DNA from: Spodoptera frugiperda
Lineage: Eukaryota > Arthropoda > Insecta > Lepidoptera > Noctuidae
DNA length: 64,000 bases
Assembly: GCF_023101765.2 (NCBI RefSeq)
Contig: NC_064234.1
Location: 2,418,001 to 2,482,000 of the forward strand
Direction: 5' to 3'
Shown: positions 12,767 through 27,800 of the stretch, in pieces
How positions within the stretch are numbered: position 1 is the first letter of the stretch
Layout: each line of letters opens with the position of its first letter
Notes under the pieces: generated by a model
What the model saw: the letters and a program-made list of their open reading frames with translations, nothing else
Databases searched by the model: none
What the model was told of the DNA's origin: nothing
Program-made: the position numbers and the translations under genes

Positions 12767-12864
12767 GAAACAACGCGGATCGTCAATTTCGTCAGGTGGA
12801 CCAGAAATCGAACCAATGGTTTGGTGCGACGCTGACCAGCACTGGCAGGAACGGCGCTATCATG
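12767..12864 (+). CDS. if: Integrin alpha exon a (first visible): propeller blade
   Basis: Acceptor TTCTCAG, donor GTGAGT. Entered in phase 1 (bases GA complete a Gly codon) and left in phase 0. Encodes NNADRQFRQV...NQWFGATL, matching the linker into propeller blade 2 of alpha integrins. Upstream exon not found in the window. Confidence 0.9.
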
Positions 12865-15800
12865 GTGAGTACGAGTTTTTTCTTTTATTGACATATTGGT
12901 TAGGTTAGGGTATACCCTTTACAGAGCCAACAAAAAATATTGGTCTTTTAGGCAGTCAAAATTAAACTCATGGTTTTTCTCACTTTACCCAAGTAATGTA
13001 AAATTTTTCAGGAAATTTTATCCTTCTTTAAAACCCGAAAGTACGCCATTACCTTTAGTGAAATAATAGGACTAAATTATTGTTTTGAATCAACGACTAA
13101 AATCCATGAGTTATAAACCAATCAACTTTCTTCATCAACATCCTCGATTAGTTAAAGCTAAACATTACGAAAAGTAACCACTTACCATCAGGAGCCGCGT
13201 CTGCTCATTTGCCCCCTATTCCATAAAAAAACAGTAAGAACTGCGCTTCCATTAATAAGAATCTACCGTTCAAAATCAAAAACCCCGCACCTTTCCGTCA
13301 ACACCACCTAACTACAGATTAAGTTTCACAACAAACGAAATCTCAGTATTATTTTCTTTACGAGCTTGAGCGACTCCATGACCTCATACACCGTTGACCT
13401 ATAAAGCTGATGGGATGTCTTGACAGGCGCACCCTTCCTGCCCTGCCCTGTCCTCAAGGTGTTCAGCCGTAATGATCGTTCTATCTTTTGTTATCGCGTC
13501 TATAAGTCCACCTATGTAGCGTCACTGCTGTTCATTTGGTCTGATATTACTGCTCTTTGCGATTTGATTGGGAATGTTAGGTTTTTTTTGCCATGTAGTG
13601 ATGACAGCAGAGTAGAATATAGAGATATTTGTCACTATTTTGACTCTTCCCGCGGGTATCTTAACACCCGACTGAACCGAAAAGCCTAGGAGTGCTAGAA
13701 TGGAGACCGGTCAGCAGCAGTACTTTCAGATAAACTTATGATAATGATGTTTTTTCCACTGTGAAGGAAACTAAAGAGACAAACGATGAAGAAAAGCATC
13801 GTGGGGAAACCTGGGCTTATAATTTCTAAAAATAAGTTTAAAATCGCCAACCCGCATTGAGCAAGTGTGGTGTATAATGCCCAATAACCGTCTCCGTGTG
13901 AGAAGAGGTTATGGATCAACAATGGCCATTTAGAGTCTAATGATAAAAACACAGATTATCAAAAATTTGGTATCATTGATGACACAAACCATTTTGTCCT
14001 TAGTTTAACAGTCGCACACAACGAGGAAATGCCTGGGTTTGAATCAAAATGAGTACAAACTCAAGCTTCATAATATAAAGCTGACAGCTCCTAAAATGTA
14101 TACTGCTGTTAAGACAATAGCCACGAAGGAGGCTCCATTAATCTCGGCACCCCATTGTTGACATTTGGCAAGTGGGTCAGTCCAAGGCCTCATGGCTATA
14201 GGGTTGAACACCATTAGGTTATGGGGCCGTCTTTATGGTTTGTGGACGTAGTGCGGCTATCTGTGGGGCGAAATTGGGTTTCAGGGTTATGTGGAACGGA
14301 TTTCTTGACCGACTTGTCGTTTCATTTGGGTTTTCAAATCGCCAAATGGTGAATTAATGTATGTAGGCTTTTTATACAGTCTTGCATTAAATATCTATAA
14401 AATACAAGTCTCTGAAAGCTTCGTCATTCCATAAGTAGCCGTTCTTGACAAATTTTATTACTTTCCCGAAAAGCAGCAAGCAGTAGCCCATACCACATTA
14501 CGTACTTAACATAAAATCACTCATTCAAATCGAAGTGCAGCATCTGACGGTGCGGCCATATTAATTCAAATGGAGTGCAACCGTTTACCGCACACATGTT
14601 GCAAATAAATTTTATTACTCACGCACTTCGCACGAACACTGCGGCTCGGTTTCAGAACTTTTTTTTCCAAGTCCATATTTGAAATCAGTCAGGAGACGCC
14701 TTCGTCGAAGACCTGAGACCACATAGTTTTTGTCTCTCTGCTTAAGGAGTTGGAATTTTTATTTCGGAATGCCGAATTAGTGCAAAAAGCCGACTCTCTC
14801 GGCGAGCCAGCAATTTGTTTAGGTATTTTGTTCCATTTGCACTGGGGACAGAAACGCGATGGGAATTTATAATTGTTCGAACGCATAGGCTGTATCTATA
14901 GGTGTCTGTGCCTTTATCAATAGTGATGTGGCGTTTGCAATTAATAATTTGTTTCTTAAATATGGAATAAGAACTGAATTTGTTTCGTTGTTCCAAATTC
15001 AAAAGAGCTGTACAGCAATTCGACTATGAAATGAATAGGTACCGGTAAACTATGGCAACTTTACCGGGCCCTTGGCAACTTTACCATACTATAGGTATTC
15101 AGTATAAACTCTACCCACTAGAATTCTGTTTTGTAATAGAAGTATTTTTTAGACATTAAAAGGAAATATTTACTATATTTTGCGTAGACGTAAGACTGCT
15201 ATTATGCCAGTAATGGCCGTCACAATGTATGCGTGAAAATGAGCTAAAATGAACCTTCGTAGAGTTAGTAGTTCCTAAATTGTGCTCACAGAGCCTTAAC
15301 TATTTGTCACAGGTGAGTGAAATTTTGATCTTGTATGTATAATATAGTTGGGATTACTGTTGTAATGTCAGCAATTGCTTTTTCTTTAATTTATTGATAA
15401 ATAATCGCTTCGGTAATGTTGACACAGGTTAGGTAAAGTTGCCACGGCCTGCTTTGTGGCAACTTTACCTACAGTTAGGGTTGGCAATAAATGTTTTTTT
15501 CTTGTTTGTGTGTATGTAACCATTTTCGAATACCTAAATTTCACAGCATAATAGTGAATATCCTGGATGATAAGATATAATGTATTTAATAATACCTCTT
15601 GTGTTACAGCCAAAATGGCTCCCATGAAACAAAACCGCAGAAAACTCGGAGCTAGACACTATAAAAATTATACGGAAGTGATGTTATAATTAGCTATGGA
15701 GATAGTGAAGTCATAAAATTAAAAAGTCAAGGATTAAACATTATTTTGTAGCCTTTTTTACAATTTTAAACATAAATACTTAAAATTTTAGAACTTAATT

Positions 15801-18800
15801 TAGTTTAAAAGGGAATAATATTTATGTTAGAAATTTGTGCGTTTTTTTACTTTAGGTTTAAGGTTTATTAATTTTTTTTTAAATATACATGTCATAAAAA
15901 AGTTCCTCCTTTTTTGACAACCCCGAGCGTAACAAATTATTTGTATGTAAATTACGATGAAACCCGTGGCAACTTTCCCTAATGTCTGTGTAGCCGTTAT
16001 CTTTATAGATTTCCTCATATTGTTTGCATTATAATACGAAGAGGTCCTAGATGAAGCCCTCTGTACCTCAACAACTCTTTAATATGCAATACACGATGAA
16101 TACGGCGCGTAGGTAAAGTTGCCAAAAATTTGGTATCTTTACCCATGTTGTTTTTTCTTTACTACGGCTAAAATAAGTGTTTGTATATAATGACGATTAC
16201 AGTAAAGTGAGCCAGATAGACTACAATTCTAAATATATAGTTTTGGTTTCTATGCGTCTTATGGTTAAAAATATATTTCGTGTTTTGTTCTAAAATATGG
16301 TAAAGTTGCCATGTTTTACGGTAACAGTATTTTAATCACATAGTATTACAAGACTAAAATCAGCAGGTTATAGATAAATAATTTAAAGATTGTAATATAA
16401 TTGTAATTAAAGTTGAAACTACTCATTAACAGGCGGCCAGTGCGGTTTTATGAAAAGCATTTTACCGCTAAATTATTTTTATGTTTCTATTTAAAGGAAA
16501 TTGCAGAAATAAAATTTACATTTCATTATACAAACGATTAGTTCCTTTAAGTAGTAAGCGCAATCAAAGCGTATCCACTTTGATAAAAGTTTAAAACAGC
16601 ATAAACATATTTTTATGCCTGTCATTATTTTCCGAGAGAGTAAATGGAAGCTTCATTTCTCACTCTTTTCTTTTACTTAGTTCATATGTCTCAGTTAATT
16701 GTAATTTACAAAAACGAGCAGAGTTATCGAAAAAAATACTTTTTGAAAATCATAGAAACAATGTTAACCATAAAATCTCCCAGTAGGGCTGATGCCTGAT
16801 CCGGAGCTGCGGACTACCTAACGGGTTTACCGGGGCTCCGGCTCGAAGGGCAGGAGTAGGGTGTGCAGAATCTCTCGCCTCGTCGAAGCAAATGGATGAT
16901 TTTTCCCCCTTAAAAAAATCCATAAAATCTCCTGTAAAGAAATACAAGAATAAATTATTAGAGAATGTGGTATCTAAGAGATAATAGTCCTTGAAAATAA
17001 AGAAAAAAGTATTATACTAACTAATTTTATCAATTTCAACGCAAAAATTATTAATTTATAATTGCATCGTCACATCACTAAGTTCATGCCCGAACTATTG
17101 TAATAAAAGTCGTTGAGTACTCACTTAGCAGTTGTTTGTCGAGATAATCGTTTTCTTATTTGTATCGATTGAATACTAACTCGATTCGTTTTTATTCTCG
17201 ATACGTTTTCTCACGATTAAACGAGCGCCACTTGATTTTTTAATAGGTTGCATTTAGCGACGAAGGAACTTTGTTGTGTCTCTTGTTTTGTTTTCATAAT
17301 ATGTATGTAGTTAAAGAAAATTCTTTAGTTTTGTGTAAATAAAACTCCTTTTCTGTAGTCGATAACATTAGAAGTATTTTAGCCAATTTCAGCTTTTTAG
17401 TTACCCGCTCTTAAAGTACCTATCTACAGGGTGAGTGACCGAAATCAGATTTTGAAATGTATAGGAAATTTCAAACAATTTATAGTTTTCCCCGAAGTCA
17501 TAATTTTCTTAATGGAAATATCATAATTTATATATTATATTAGTGGTAAATGTATTTTCTCAGTATGAGACTTGCATAAGTAGAGTACAATACTTCATGC
17601 TGGTCAATCTAAACCAACCACTTCAATTCAAAAATATTCAATACTACTACTAATCTATTTTACCCAAAGTAATCTCAACACAATAAACTAAAGCCTTTCA
17701 GATAAATCATGCACAATGTACACAATAACTTGTTATAATTGCAAATATATTTCCAAAGATAAATCTCGGGACATCGTGGTTACGTCACACGGGCTCATGG
17801 CGCGACATGCGCGTGCGCAGCAAACAGTTAAACATAGATTAATTATTGCGACAGATATGAGCTGTATATCACTGCGAATTGATTGTATCTGCAACTCATT
17901 TGTTAAGGAGTTTCATTGGTTAGGGTAAAGGCATAAATATGTATAGAGATTATCATCTTGAAGATGTGAGGAGGAGGCTGTATCACTGTATGCTCGTAAG
18001 TGCTTGTTTGATCACGTCATAAAATATCTATCGTACATAGACAGATAATTTATATTTAGCCATTTGTTCTTTGAAATGTAGTACGTATATAATATCTTGC
18101 CTAGCTTTGCGTAAATATTAGTCTTTGAAAACTGTTCCCTAATTTAATTTAATGTTTTAATCATTAAACTTTGCAGATGCGACATAATTATTATTGCTAC
18201 TTAATTAATACCCTGTGTGTTATGTATGTGTTTATGAACATTTATCCTGCTTGCTTATTGATAAAAATACACACAAAAAAGATTCTTGACTATAAGACTG
18301 GCATTTATTTATTCGTGCACGGTTAAATTATAAAAGGATTGTATTAGTGCCGAAGCACATCTTCACACCGTGTTTGGCATAAATGTATCTAGTTAAAACT
18401 TGGGCAGGATTTTATTTATTTGTCTTATTTTTCAACGACTGTGGTCTGGAGCCGACAGTCGAGAATGTAGATAGTGAAAATAGTGTCAATAGTAGAAAAA
18501 AGAATGGTAATATAAACTTGAACTGTTGTTCAAAGAATAGTGGGAAAATATGTAAAAAAGGTTTTCTTTAATTTGGTATTTGACACGCTTCGATAGACGA
18601 AACATTTTTAGTCTGTACTGATGAATTGACAGATTAGGTTTGAGGTTATAATGAAGTAAAAGACGTATCGTTGTGTGGAAAATAAACTCTGAATGTCGTT
18701 TCTTCGAACAGAAGGTTTTTGATTTATTTACAAATGTAATAAATATTTTCGAAATTATACCAAATTATTTCAAAATTTAACCGAAATATTTCACAATTTC

Positions 18801-21800
18801 CCAACACCCTCTACTTACACAAAGTTTTTGAGCTAACAAATTGTCCGGTGATTTGTCAGCGTCGAATGCCTCGGTTCTTGTTGCGTGCGCAGCTCCTAAT
18901 ATGGCGGCCGTCGCTTGACAGCTACACCCGTCCGATTTGGACTCACATCGCCATTTATAGAGATTGTTTCTTTTATTGTCTCCATTTGCCGAGAATTTTT
19001 ATGGGAAATTTCGGCGTGTTTCCTTTATTTTCCTTAAATATTTTTTCGCTACCGTATTTCGCTTTTACGTTAGTAGTTAGGTATGCTTAAATGTGGGGTC
19101 TATGCTTCACAATTCTGTTTAATCGCAGTGACGGGAATGACTATCTGTAATTTTTAATGAGTTAAATAAGAATACTAAAAGCCATAAAAACTTAATAGTT
19201 TATTATTTATCTCTTACAAACGTTTGTCTATAGATCACAGATCCATATTGAACTGTGTGCCGAATAAGGAAACGTGTTGGTCCAAGATAAGGTCCTTGCG
19301 GAACCCCTTAAGTAAGCAAAATAAAAACTATCAGGATATTGAAAGTTAGAAACAAAAGACACTGGCATTTATCCAGCTGACATTACTTTAAAAGATAAGA
19401 TAGTCATGTTGGTACAAAGTTTGCTAAAGCCTAAGAAAAGACTAAGATAAATCGCTTTGGGTGTCTCGTTGATATAGGTTGTACGTGCAATCGTATTCAA
19501 CAGCAAGGAATTAAATATTTAGTTTTTCTAATTATCCTAGAATTGTGGAATAATATCCAGTATTTGATATTAAGATTACTAATATTGCTCTCGATTAAAA
19601 TGATTAAGTGTGAATTATGAACTTGCTCGTTCTTCTCCATTCGAAGCTACACTTTGATGTGAGCATCTAGCTTCATTGACGGACATAATATAATTATTAT
19701 ATTTCTTTATTTGTTGATATTTCAAAAGCATCTATTTATTTGAATTGATTATGACCTAAAGTTAATGACGAATTATATGCAAACCTTTTCCAGTTCTTTG
19801 AGGCATATTATCTATTAACAGTTGAACTTAAAGTTGTTTTTTGAAATAGTTGAAACACAAAGGAAGATAATGAAATTACTCTCTAGCATGGAGGTAACAA
19901 GGGTTCATTAATATCACGGTATTTAAGACCCCATTAGTTTGAAGACCCCATACGTATCGCTCACAAGTCGATGGTTTTTTTTATAGACCAAGTGTGAAAT
20001 GCTTTTTGATGGGTTCCGTGCTTTTTGAGAGCTTTTTGATTTATGATTTCAAAAACTATTGTGCATTTTATTTTGTAGGCATTTTCACACTATATTTATT
20101 GAACTGTTTTATTGTTTACTTCGTTTTTCTACTTATAAATACTTTCGAAAATAAAAAGCATTGGTTCTATTACGGTGAATAAATTGGAGCTATTGAGCCA
20201 TTTCTCTACGGATCCCTAATTTAACTATTAAGCACTTAGTTTTTTTTATTACCCAACTTCATTAATAGTAATTCTTTCGTATTCTTTATTAATACATTGT
20301 GGAGTTTTTTGTTAATATCCTTCGCGGTTGGTTAAATGTGATGTATTGTGTTTTGTTTATAAGACCGAGGTTCTACGCTTGATTGAAATAATTGTATTAA
20401 GTTTATTAGATTAATTGTTTAGCCTTTTGTTCTGTTTTCTATCGTTAATTGAAGTTGATGTTTTCTTTCCGATCATGAATTCTTATTCCTTTTTTTTGTA
20501 TCGTAAAGTATATTTATTTATATTTTCTTTTTAGTAATCGATACGTTTTAAAAAGATAGCATTTTTTTTGGATTGATGTAGATTTTGACGTTCCTACTAT
20601 TTTATTATAACTTTAGTGAGATATACTAAATTAATGCTCAGCTGTGTCTTGCGGAATGCCGCATGGCTTGAAACTATTCGAATTCTTCGTCAATAAGTTG
20701 TGTGTAAACCGATTACATATTAATTAATTACGTCTACTGAATTTCTCTCAAATACTCTATACTTATATAGGATCGATCCAGAGATTTTGGATCAGGATCA
20801 GTGACTAATAATATTTATTGTTAATTAAAAATGTAACAACCTATCAGTTAAACGTAATAAATAAACATAGAATAACGGTACATTGTAATTGTGACCGCGG
20901 CAGGAGCACTACATTCAATTTGCTAATTAATGGATTGAAATATATGCAAGTCGGATCCTTTAGGGCGGAGATACACTCAACGTATTGACGATAACTTTTC
21001 AAATCACTAAATGACTAAACAAGGATTGATGTTTATTAGATGTAGGGGTTTTTTTAAAACGTTACCCCCACTATGTTTTTCTCCTGTGTCGTGGTTGCGT
21101 TTAATAACATACAAGTTCACATACACATGGCCCAGACCCGAAACAACAATTTGTGGATCTCACAAAGAGTTGCTCCGTGCGGGAATCGAATAAGTTGCCG
21201 TGGCTGATTAATTACAATATTAATTGATAATGAATTGTTAAAATTCGGATCCAATTTGCACTAGCTGTTACCCGCGACTTCGTTCGCATAGAATGGTTTA
21301 TGATATTTTTACTAATGTTTTAAAATAATCTACCAGACGGACATTAAAATAAAACTAAGTCATCTACCCTATTAAAATTGAAGTAAAACAACAACATTGC
21401 AAAGTAAGGCAAGGCACTTATAACTCCCTGCGATAGCGATTGCTTACCATCAGGTGATCCATCAGCCCTGTTCCATAAAAGTGCAATTTAAATATTGCCC
21501 ACTGAGTGTAGCCCGACATTTAGCGGTTAGATAGAGCAACCGGTCGTTGGATTAACCACGACGTAACCAATGTTAAGATGAACCGATACCAGTGATCCTT
21601 ATCTGATCACTAACGTGCCGACTGCGTAGTTAATTGCCATACCCCTAACTATTATACCCCCCACAACTAAAAACCTACCTTGTCTCTTAAGTAATAGAGT
21701 TCATTATCAATCAAACAAATCTTCACTTTGAGCACAATTGATGTAAAGATTTTAACTGTATTTGAGACTTTATTTCGTAAGTGGTAGGGTTGAAAATGGT

Positions 21801-24800
21801 TGTGTGTTATTTGGATTTTTGGATTAATCACGGTACTTTACTGTGTATTAGATGAATGTACGGATTAAGTGATAGAACTGTAATCGTGTTAGATAAAAAG
21901 GATAGTGCTGTACGCTTGCTTGGCCTGAAGGGATGGGCAGAGATCTAAGTCTAGTATTTTCAAGTACGTGAAGGATTCATGTCGGTCGGGTAAAGTGCTA
22001 TTTGGGGTATAGTACAATATCAATATTGTTATCTAAATAGTGCTAATTTGAGTTTAAAATATTTTCAATTTTTTCGTTTGTCATGTTCACAACAGTCGAT
22101 TAAATAGATAGTATAGTCGAGTAACTAAATATTCTAAGTACGTATCATACATAAGTCGACACAAAAATATTAATATTACTAAGCCATTAATCTTGTTTCC
22201 CCTTTTGGACGTCTATTTATAAAGCGGATGCGCCGGCGCATAGGAAACGGATCGATCTGCGCATGAGATATACAGACATACAAATAAGGAAACTTATTGT
22301 GAAGAATATATTCAATGACAAAGTTGTTTGCTGTCATTTGTTTTTTTTTCTTATTTACATTGTGAGTTCTTGTCTTTTAAGGCTCATAGGGGTAGATAGA
22401 GGTGCACATATAAGTATACAGTGTAGAGCTGACTCTTCTTCAGCGAAATTATTATTAATCATATTCGTGATATTGCACATAGTAATTTTCAAGAAACCCA
22501 AAAAAAGTCCAGTGATATTTTGCCCGACCCGGGAATCGAATCCGAAACCCTTTGTCCGGCAGTCGCATTTACGACCACTTGACAAACGAGGCAATAACAA
22601 TATTCCATTCCCATAATCCCTCGTTTTCTATAACGACTCCCAATTTGTCAGTAAGGGCTAAACTATACACTATCAAGCCGGGATTGTCTGCACAAAACAA
22701 ATTGTTATTACAACCGCAGCGTTCATTTTATTGCCCTTTGTCTAGATTTTTTAGGTCTAGACGCGGTCTAGGTTATACAAATGGCTATCTGTGTGTCGAC
22801 TAACTTATGACTGCCATGTTTAATGTCAATTGCCAAATAAATTGTGCTGGGAATTCAATGGAACTGTGCGGAATATTAACTTCGGATGTGCTTAGTTTAT
22901 TGTATTGAATTTTCATTTATTTTTTCCTTTTTAGTTTTAATAGTTGCCTGTTGAGCTGGTACAAGGAAGCTTTAGCTTTGGTTGGAGAGTTAGTTGTAAA
23001 TAAATGGCTGTGGATTTTATGTTTTCTAGTCATTTGGGATGATAAAGTGAAATTAAAAGAAGTTAAAATCAATACCTTTGTTATCATGGCTTTCATTATT
23101 CTTTACGGAAAAGCAGATGTGGTAGTTGATACTATATTAAAACATACAGACGAATTGAGAACCTCCTCCTTTTTGCGAAGTCGGTTAAAAAATAGTGTAT
23201 ATTTTGTCAAATAGGTCGATAAATTCCATTTAGAATATGTATTTCAAATTCTTATTTATATGTAATATCTTTGTAAATGGCACTACAATACGTATTTCTC
23301 ATTGACCAATCACTTTTATAACCACTTCAACTATCTTATAACATATACAACAAACAGTGTAAATACTTCAAAGTATCTATGAACTGTTGAAGCGCGAATA
23401 CTCATTGTATGCGCTTGCGCATAACATCACGTTCCAGTGCGCGAAGTTCAGAGGGTGTGGTCGGAAAGCTTTATTGTTTAGTTCACAACCTACAATCATC
23501 AAGCAATGCGCGTGACCTTGCAATTTGTTTTTTTAGTGTTAGATACTTGCTTGGAACTTCTTCAGTCGCATGGTTGGTATTTCAGGATTAGGATCCCACA
23601 TTAGGATTTTCTCCTGTGTCGTGGGTGCGTTTACAAACATACAATTTCACATACACATGACACCCAGACAGACAGAATTGTCTTAAATTGAGAAAACTAA
23701 TAAAACATATATACCTAATTTTCGTTTATTTTTTTACTCCGTTAGCTACTACTTATGTATTTAGATACACTTACTTAAAATGTATTTATGTTTACTTTCC
23801 ATTTTATTGCTTCGACCCATTTTTGTTATGTACACAGAATGTGTGAGACGCTTTCTGTCTGCGCGCGCGCATTGTGTTGCGCACGCGCCGTTACGGTGTA
23901 CTGCGCAAAGTTCAGGGGGCGTGGTCTTGCGAAGCGTTGTTGTTCGTGGCGAAAGTTTTAATTAATGTTGACATTTAATTACTACCCGAGCTTATTGTAA
24001 TTAAGGATTTATAGTCTAGAGGACTGTTGTTAACTGTACTTTATAATACTTACTGTCTTTATTTATATCTTGTTTTTACTTATCTTTTATCTTTATATTG
24101 ATAGACGAAAGAAAACTTTAGAGAACTTTGAAAGTCATGGTGATGATTAAAATTTCAATGAAGAGAAAAAATCTTGATTCTGTATCAAAATATTAGAATT
24201 TAAAGCGATTAGAGAAAATAATACGGTAAATCTATGTCTATACATTTTTGTTAACTCTTTTAGTTAACTAAATAACGGTTTTCACGTAAGTTAACGGCTC
24301 TACTAGTTTCGAGTTACAGAGGGACTCTTCATTATGAGCAGCGTGCGCAGACGCTGCCTCTAGTGTGATTTACCTAAGCAAAACCGTGATTATTTTTAGT
24401 TAATTTAGCATACTAAATACGTGACATATCTCGCGATAGTTATAATAAAAATAAATCTTTTAATATTTAATAAAAATTGCTAAAATTTTACCATAATATG
24501 TAATACCGTTATATCGAAAGAACCATAATAATTCCATTATGACCATGGTGTCCATTTCGCTGTAGCGCCGGATATAGGGCGCCCCGTAATAACTCACACC
24601 CGATATTATCAGCTGCGCACCGTAGATTGCTATCAGACACTTACAAGGAGTTTTGGACCTAACTTACAGTTACTCTATGACACCTTAGCCGTTGGTGTTG
24701 CTATTTCTATTATGGCAACACTTAGGGGCAAGATAATGTTAATTTGATATGGCAACTGGCTTGTGACTTTTTAAAATAAGATTGAAAAGTATGTTTTAGA

Positions 24801-27800
24801 GTTCATAAGTAATGGTCGGTTCATATCTGACGTAAAATACGTCGAGCGTATCATCGGTCGTACTGACGTATCATTGGTTGAGTGTGAACGGTCAACTGTT
24901 TTTCTATACATTTGTCTGTTCTGGCGTTACGCGACCGATGATACGCGACACATGTTCCGTCAGATATGAACCGACCCTAATATTTTAAAGTTAAAAAATG
25001 TAATCTTGAGATCTCTAAATATATCTAAACATATACAAGAAAGGAGATTGCCTTGTTTTATGTCTAATTGTGATTAAACTTTGGCGTTGACAGTAAGATA
25101 CGAGTAGTTACTGTAGTAGGACCATAGATCTAATCGAAAATAAACATATTATCGTTTATGATAGAGGACAGCAGCATCATAAAGCTACCCCTTCTCATCT
25201 TAGAGGGCATAAAAATAGAAAGATAGGTGTATAAATCAACACGTTTAATATTCTGTTAGATATATGAGAGCGCTCGTGGTGACCTCTGGCGGCTAATTTC
25301 CTTCCTGTGAAGATAAGAGCGTTCATTGTGAGGAGATTTATTATTTGCTATCTGTGCCCTTTGGAGAAACGATTAAGGCCGTGTCGTGGAAGGAAATGGT
25401 ACATGAACTTATAGTTTATAGACTGTTACACGTTTCTAATTTATTAGGTATTGAATATAACTGTGTCTATTTCTTTCTAATTTGAAAAGTTACATTTAAA
25501 TCCCCAAGAGGACTTTACGCTATTTTTAGGTATCTTTTTGTATTCCGGGTCCTATCTGCTAGAATTATACCAATCGGGCAAAAATAAGATTGAGTCTGAT
25601 AACAATTCTTTTAAAAGTCATTGGATGACTTTTCCGCCTCAACTTGGGTGAGGCAGGTGGGAGTTTTAGACTCTTTCTGACTAAAACCACCCAGTACCTA
25701 CTCCTGTTTTGAGCCGGAGCCCCAGTAACCTTTTACGTTGATTTACCTTTACCTTTTAATTATAGAATTACGGTACTTTACTTACTAAGTTACTACTTTA
25801 CGTACTTACTAAGGTACCTCGGCTCCTAGGCACCTAGTACATCAACAATACCTGACCCACATACCTGCACCCCACTGACATAACGTAACGGACTATCGAA
25901 GACAGTTAACATTTGAAAAAAATGTTGCCAGCTCCTTGTATAGACGTTCTTAGTAGACGTCTTGAGTAACGGTGTTGCCAGTAAGCGTACAATTAGAGGG
26001 CCCAGTGCTTGTTGTAAAAAGTGGGGGAGCTAAGTATAGGTGATACCAGTGATTCTAGTGGAAAAGTTCTGGATGTAAAATGAATGGAAATGGTATGTGA
26101 ACAGCTTGTGTGGATGAAATATTAAGTCCAGCAACGCTTTGTTGAACTCGGGAATCGTACCCAAAACCACTTGTCCAACAGTCGCACTTACGACCACTGA
26201 TCAACAAGGCTACAATAAAACTAATTGTAACAAGAACTGCGCATTTTAACTAACGCTTCTTCCAAAAGTGCATTTCAAAACTTAACCCATTACCATAAAC
26301 AAACTTATATTTACAGCCATTTAGAAATAGGTTACCGTTCGTTACAAAATCATCTTGAAATATGTTCATGTTCACTCATTCATTTCAAATAATGCACTCG
26401 ACCTACTAAATATGGACGACAAGATGATTCATCTTCTTTTAAATTAAGAATAGCTGCGAAATGCGTATGCGCACGAATATGTCGCATATTGTAACGGTTA
26501 CGAACTGGGACTGTAATGTTAATATTTGGGTCTGACCTCTATACAATTGTGTCCTTTTGTGTAATTATTTTGTTGAATTTTTCCATTGGTGGAGAATGCT
26601 GCATTCATTTGTGAGACTCTTGCGCCGAATGTGTTCGTAATTGCGCAATTAGCTCATTTTTTATGAGCATGTATTTATTAAATACCGGAGACCTGCATTT
26701 CTTATATTTAAATACATAAACAAACGATAGGTACCTACATATAGTTTAATTTAATACCAAACTGGGTTTTCCCTTAGCACCATTGTTGATAGTCGTAAAT
26801 TTTGTATTCTTAGCTTTTGAATAAAATTAACAGCTTATCTAGTACCTCTACTATCTTCGTTCCCTAGCAGTAGGCCAACAACATTTTCTTTCTATCATCT
26901 AAAAACGTAACCGTTTGAATGCTGTTAATTTTCGAGAATCTTGCGCAGCTCTGTTTAGGGAGTGTGCGAGAAAAAGTTGCAATGACAAGTGCGCCGGCGC
27001 AACGGTGCGACACTTTATATGGAGCCGGATCCTTGTGGCCTGATGCTTGGGATGATTGAGCCTGGCTTCCTCACTATGGTGGAGCCCACTTAACTCAAGC
27101 TACTTTAATGGATAGGGTTCTTTGAGATCAACCGCGAGGCAGTTCCAATTGTGTTACAGTACTGTTAGTAGTAGAGACAAATTCTGTGCTAAAATTATGT
27201 CTATTTTATTCCGTGTAGTAAAAAGTCAAAAATCGTTTCAGTAATTTAGCTATCTATCTATAGTCAGTAGCTCAAACATTAGCCCCATTTCGCTACAAGC
27301 AATCTTACTTACACCTCTAAAAAGATTTTTGAGATAACTACCATCCATTACGATCCTCAAGATACCAAGACAATTGTTGTCGAAAGCCGCAAACACTTAA
27401 AGCCGATTATCTGCGCCTGCGCCGAACTACCACCTAAGGTTGGTTACATGCCGAGTAAGTGGAATGCAGTGTTCACACGTAGCCATGTCGCGATTTATGT
27501 TCCTTACACTGCCGTGAAATTTACGAACAAAGGAAGTCCCTATGTGAGAATTCGGCCATTTTGAGAAGGTGGAAAAAATGTGGTCGTTCTGGCCAAATAT
27601 TTGCTGCTGGACAATAAATTGCTGGCTAATGAATGTGCACAGGAAGCTTTTTGTCTTAAGTTCTTGTTGCTTTTGTTGTTGAAGTTACATTCAAGACAAG
27701 ATTGAACAGAAATTGTCGAAATAAACAAAAAAACTGGTAGAAAAAATATCGGTTAACAATCTCTCTTTGCTGCAAAGAAGCATTAGCAGTTTCAAAAAGT

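Noticed and set aside
22263..22616. 117-codon plus-strand open frame
   Set aside because: Most of it overlaps a SINE-like family A copy (22367-22595).
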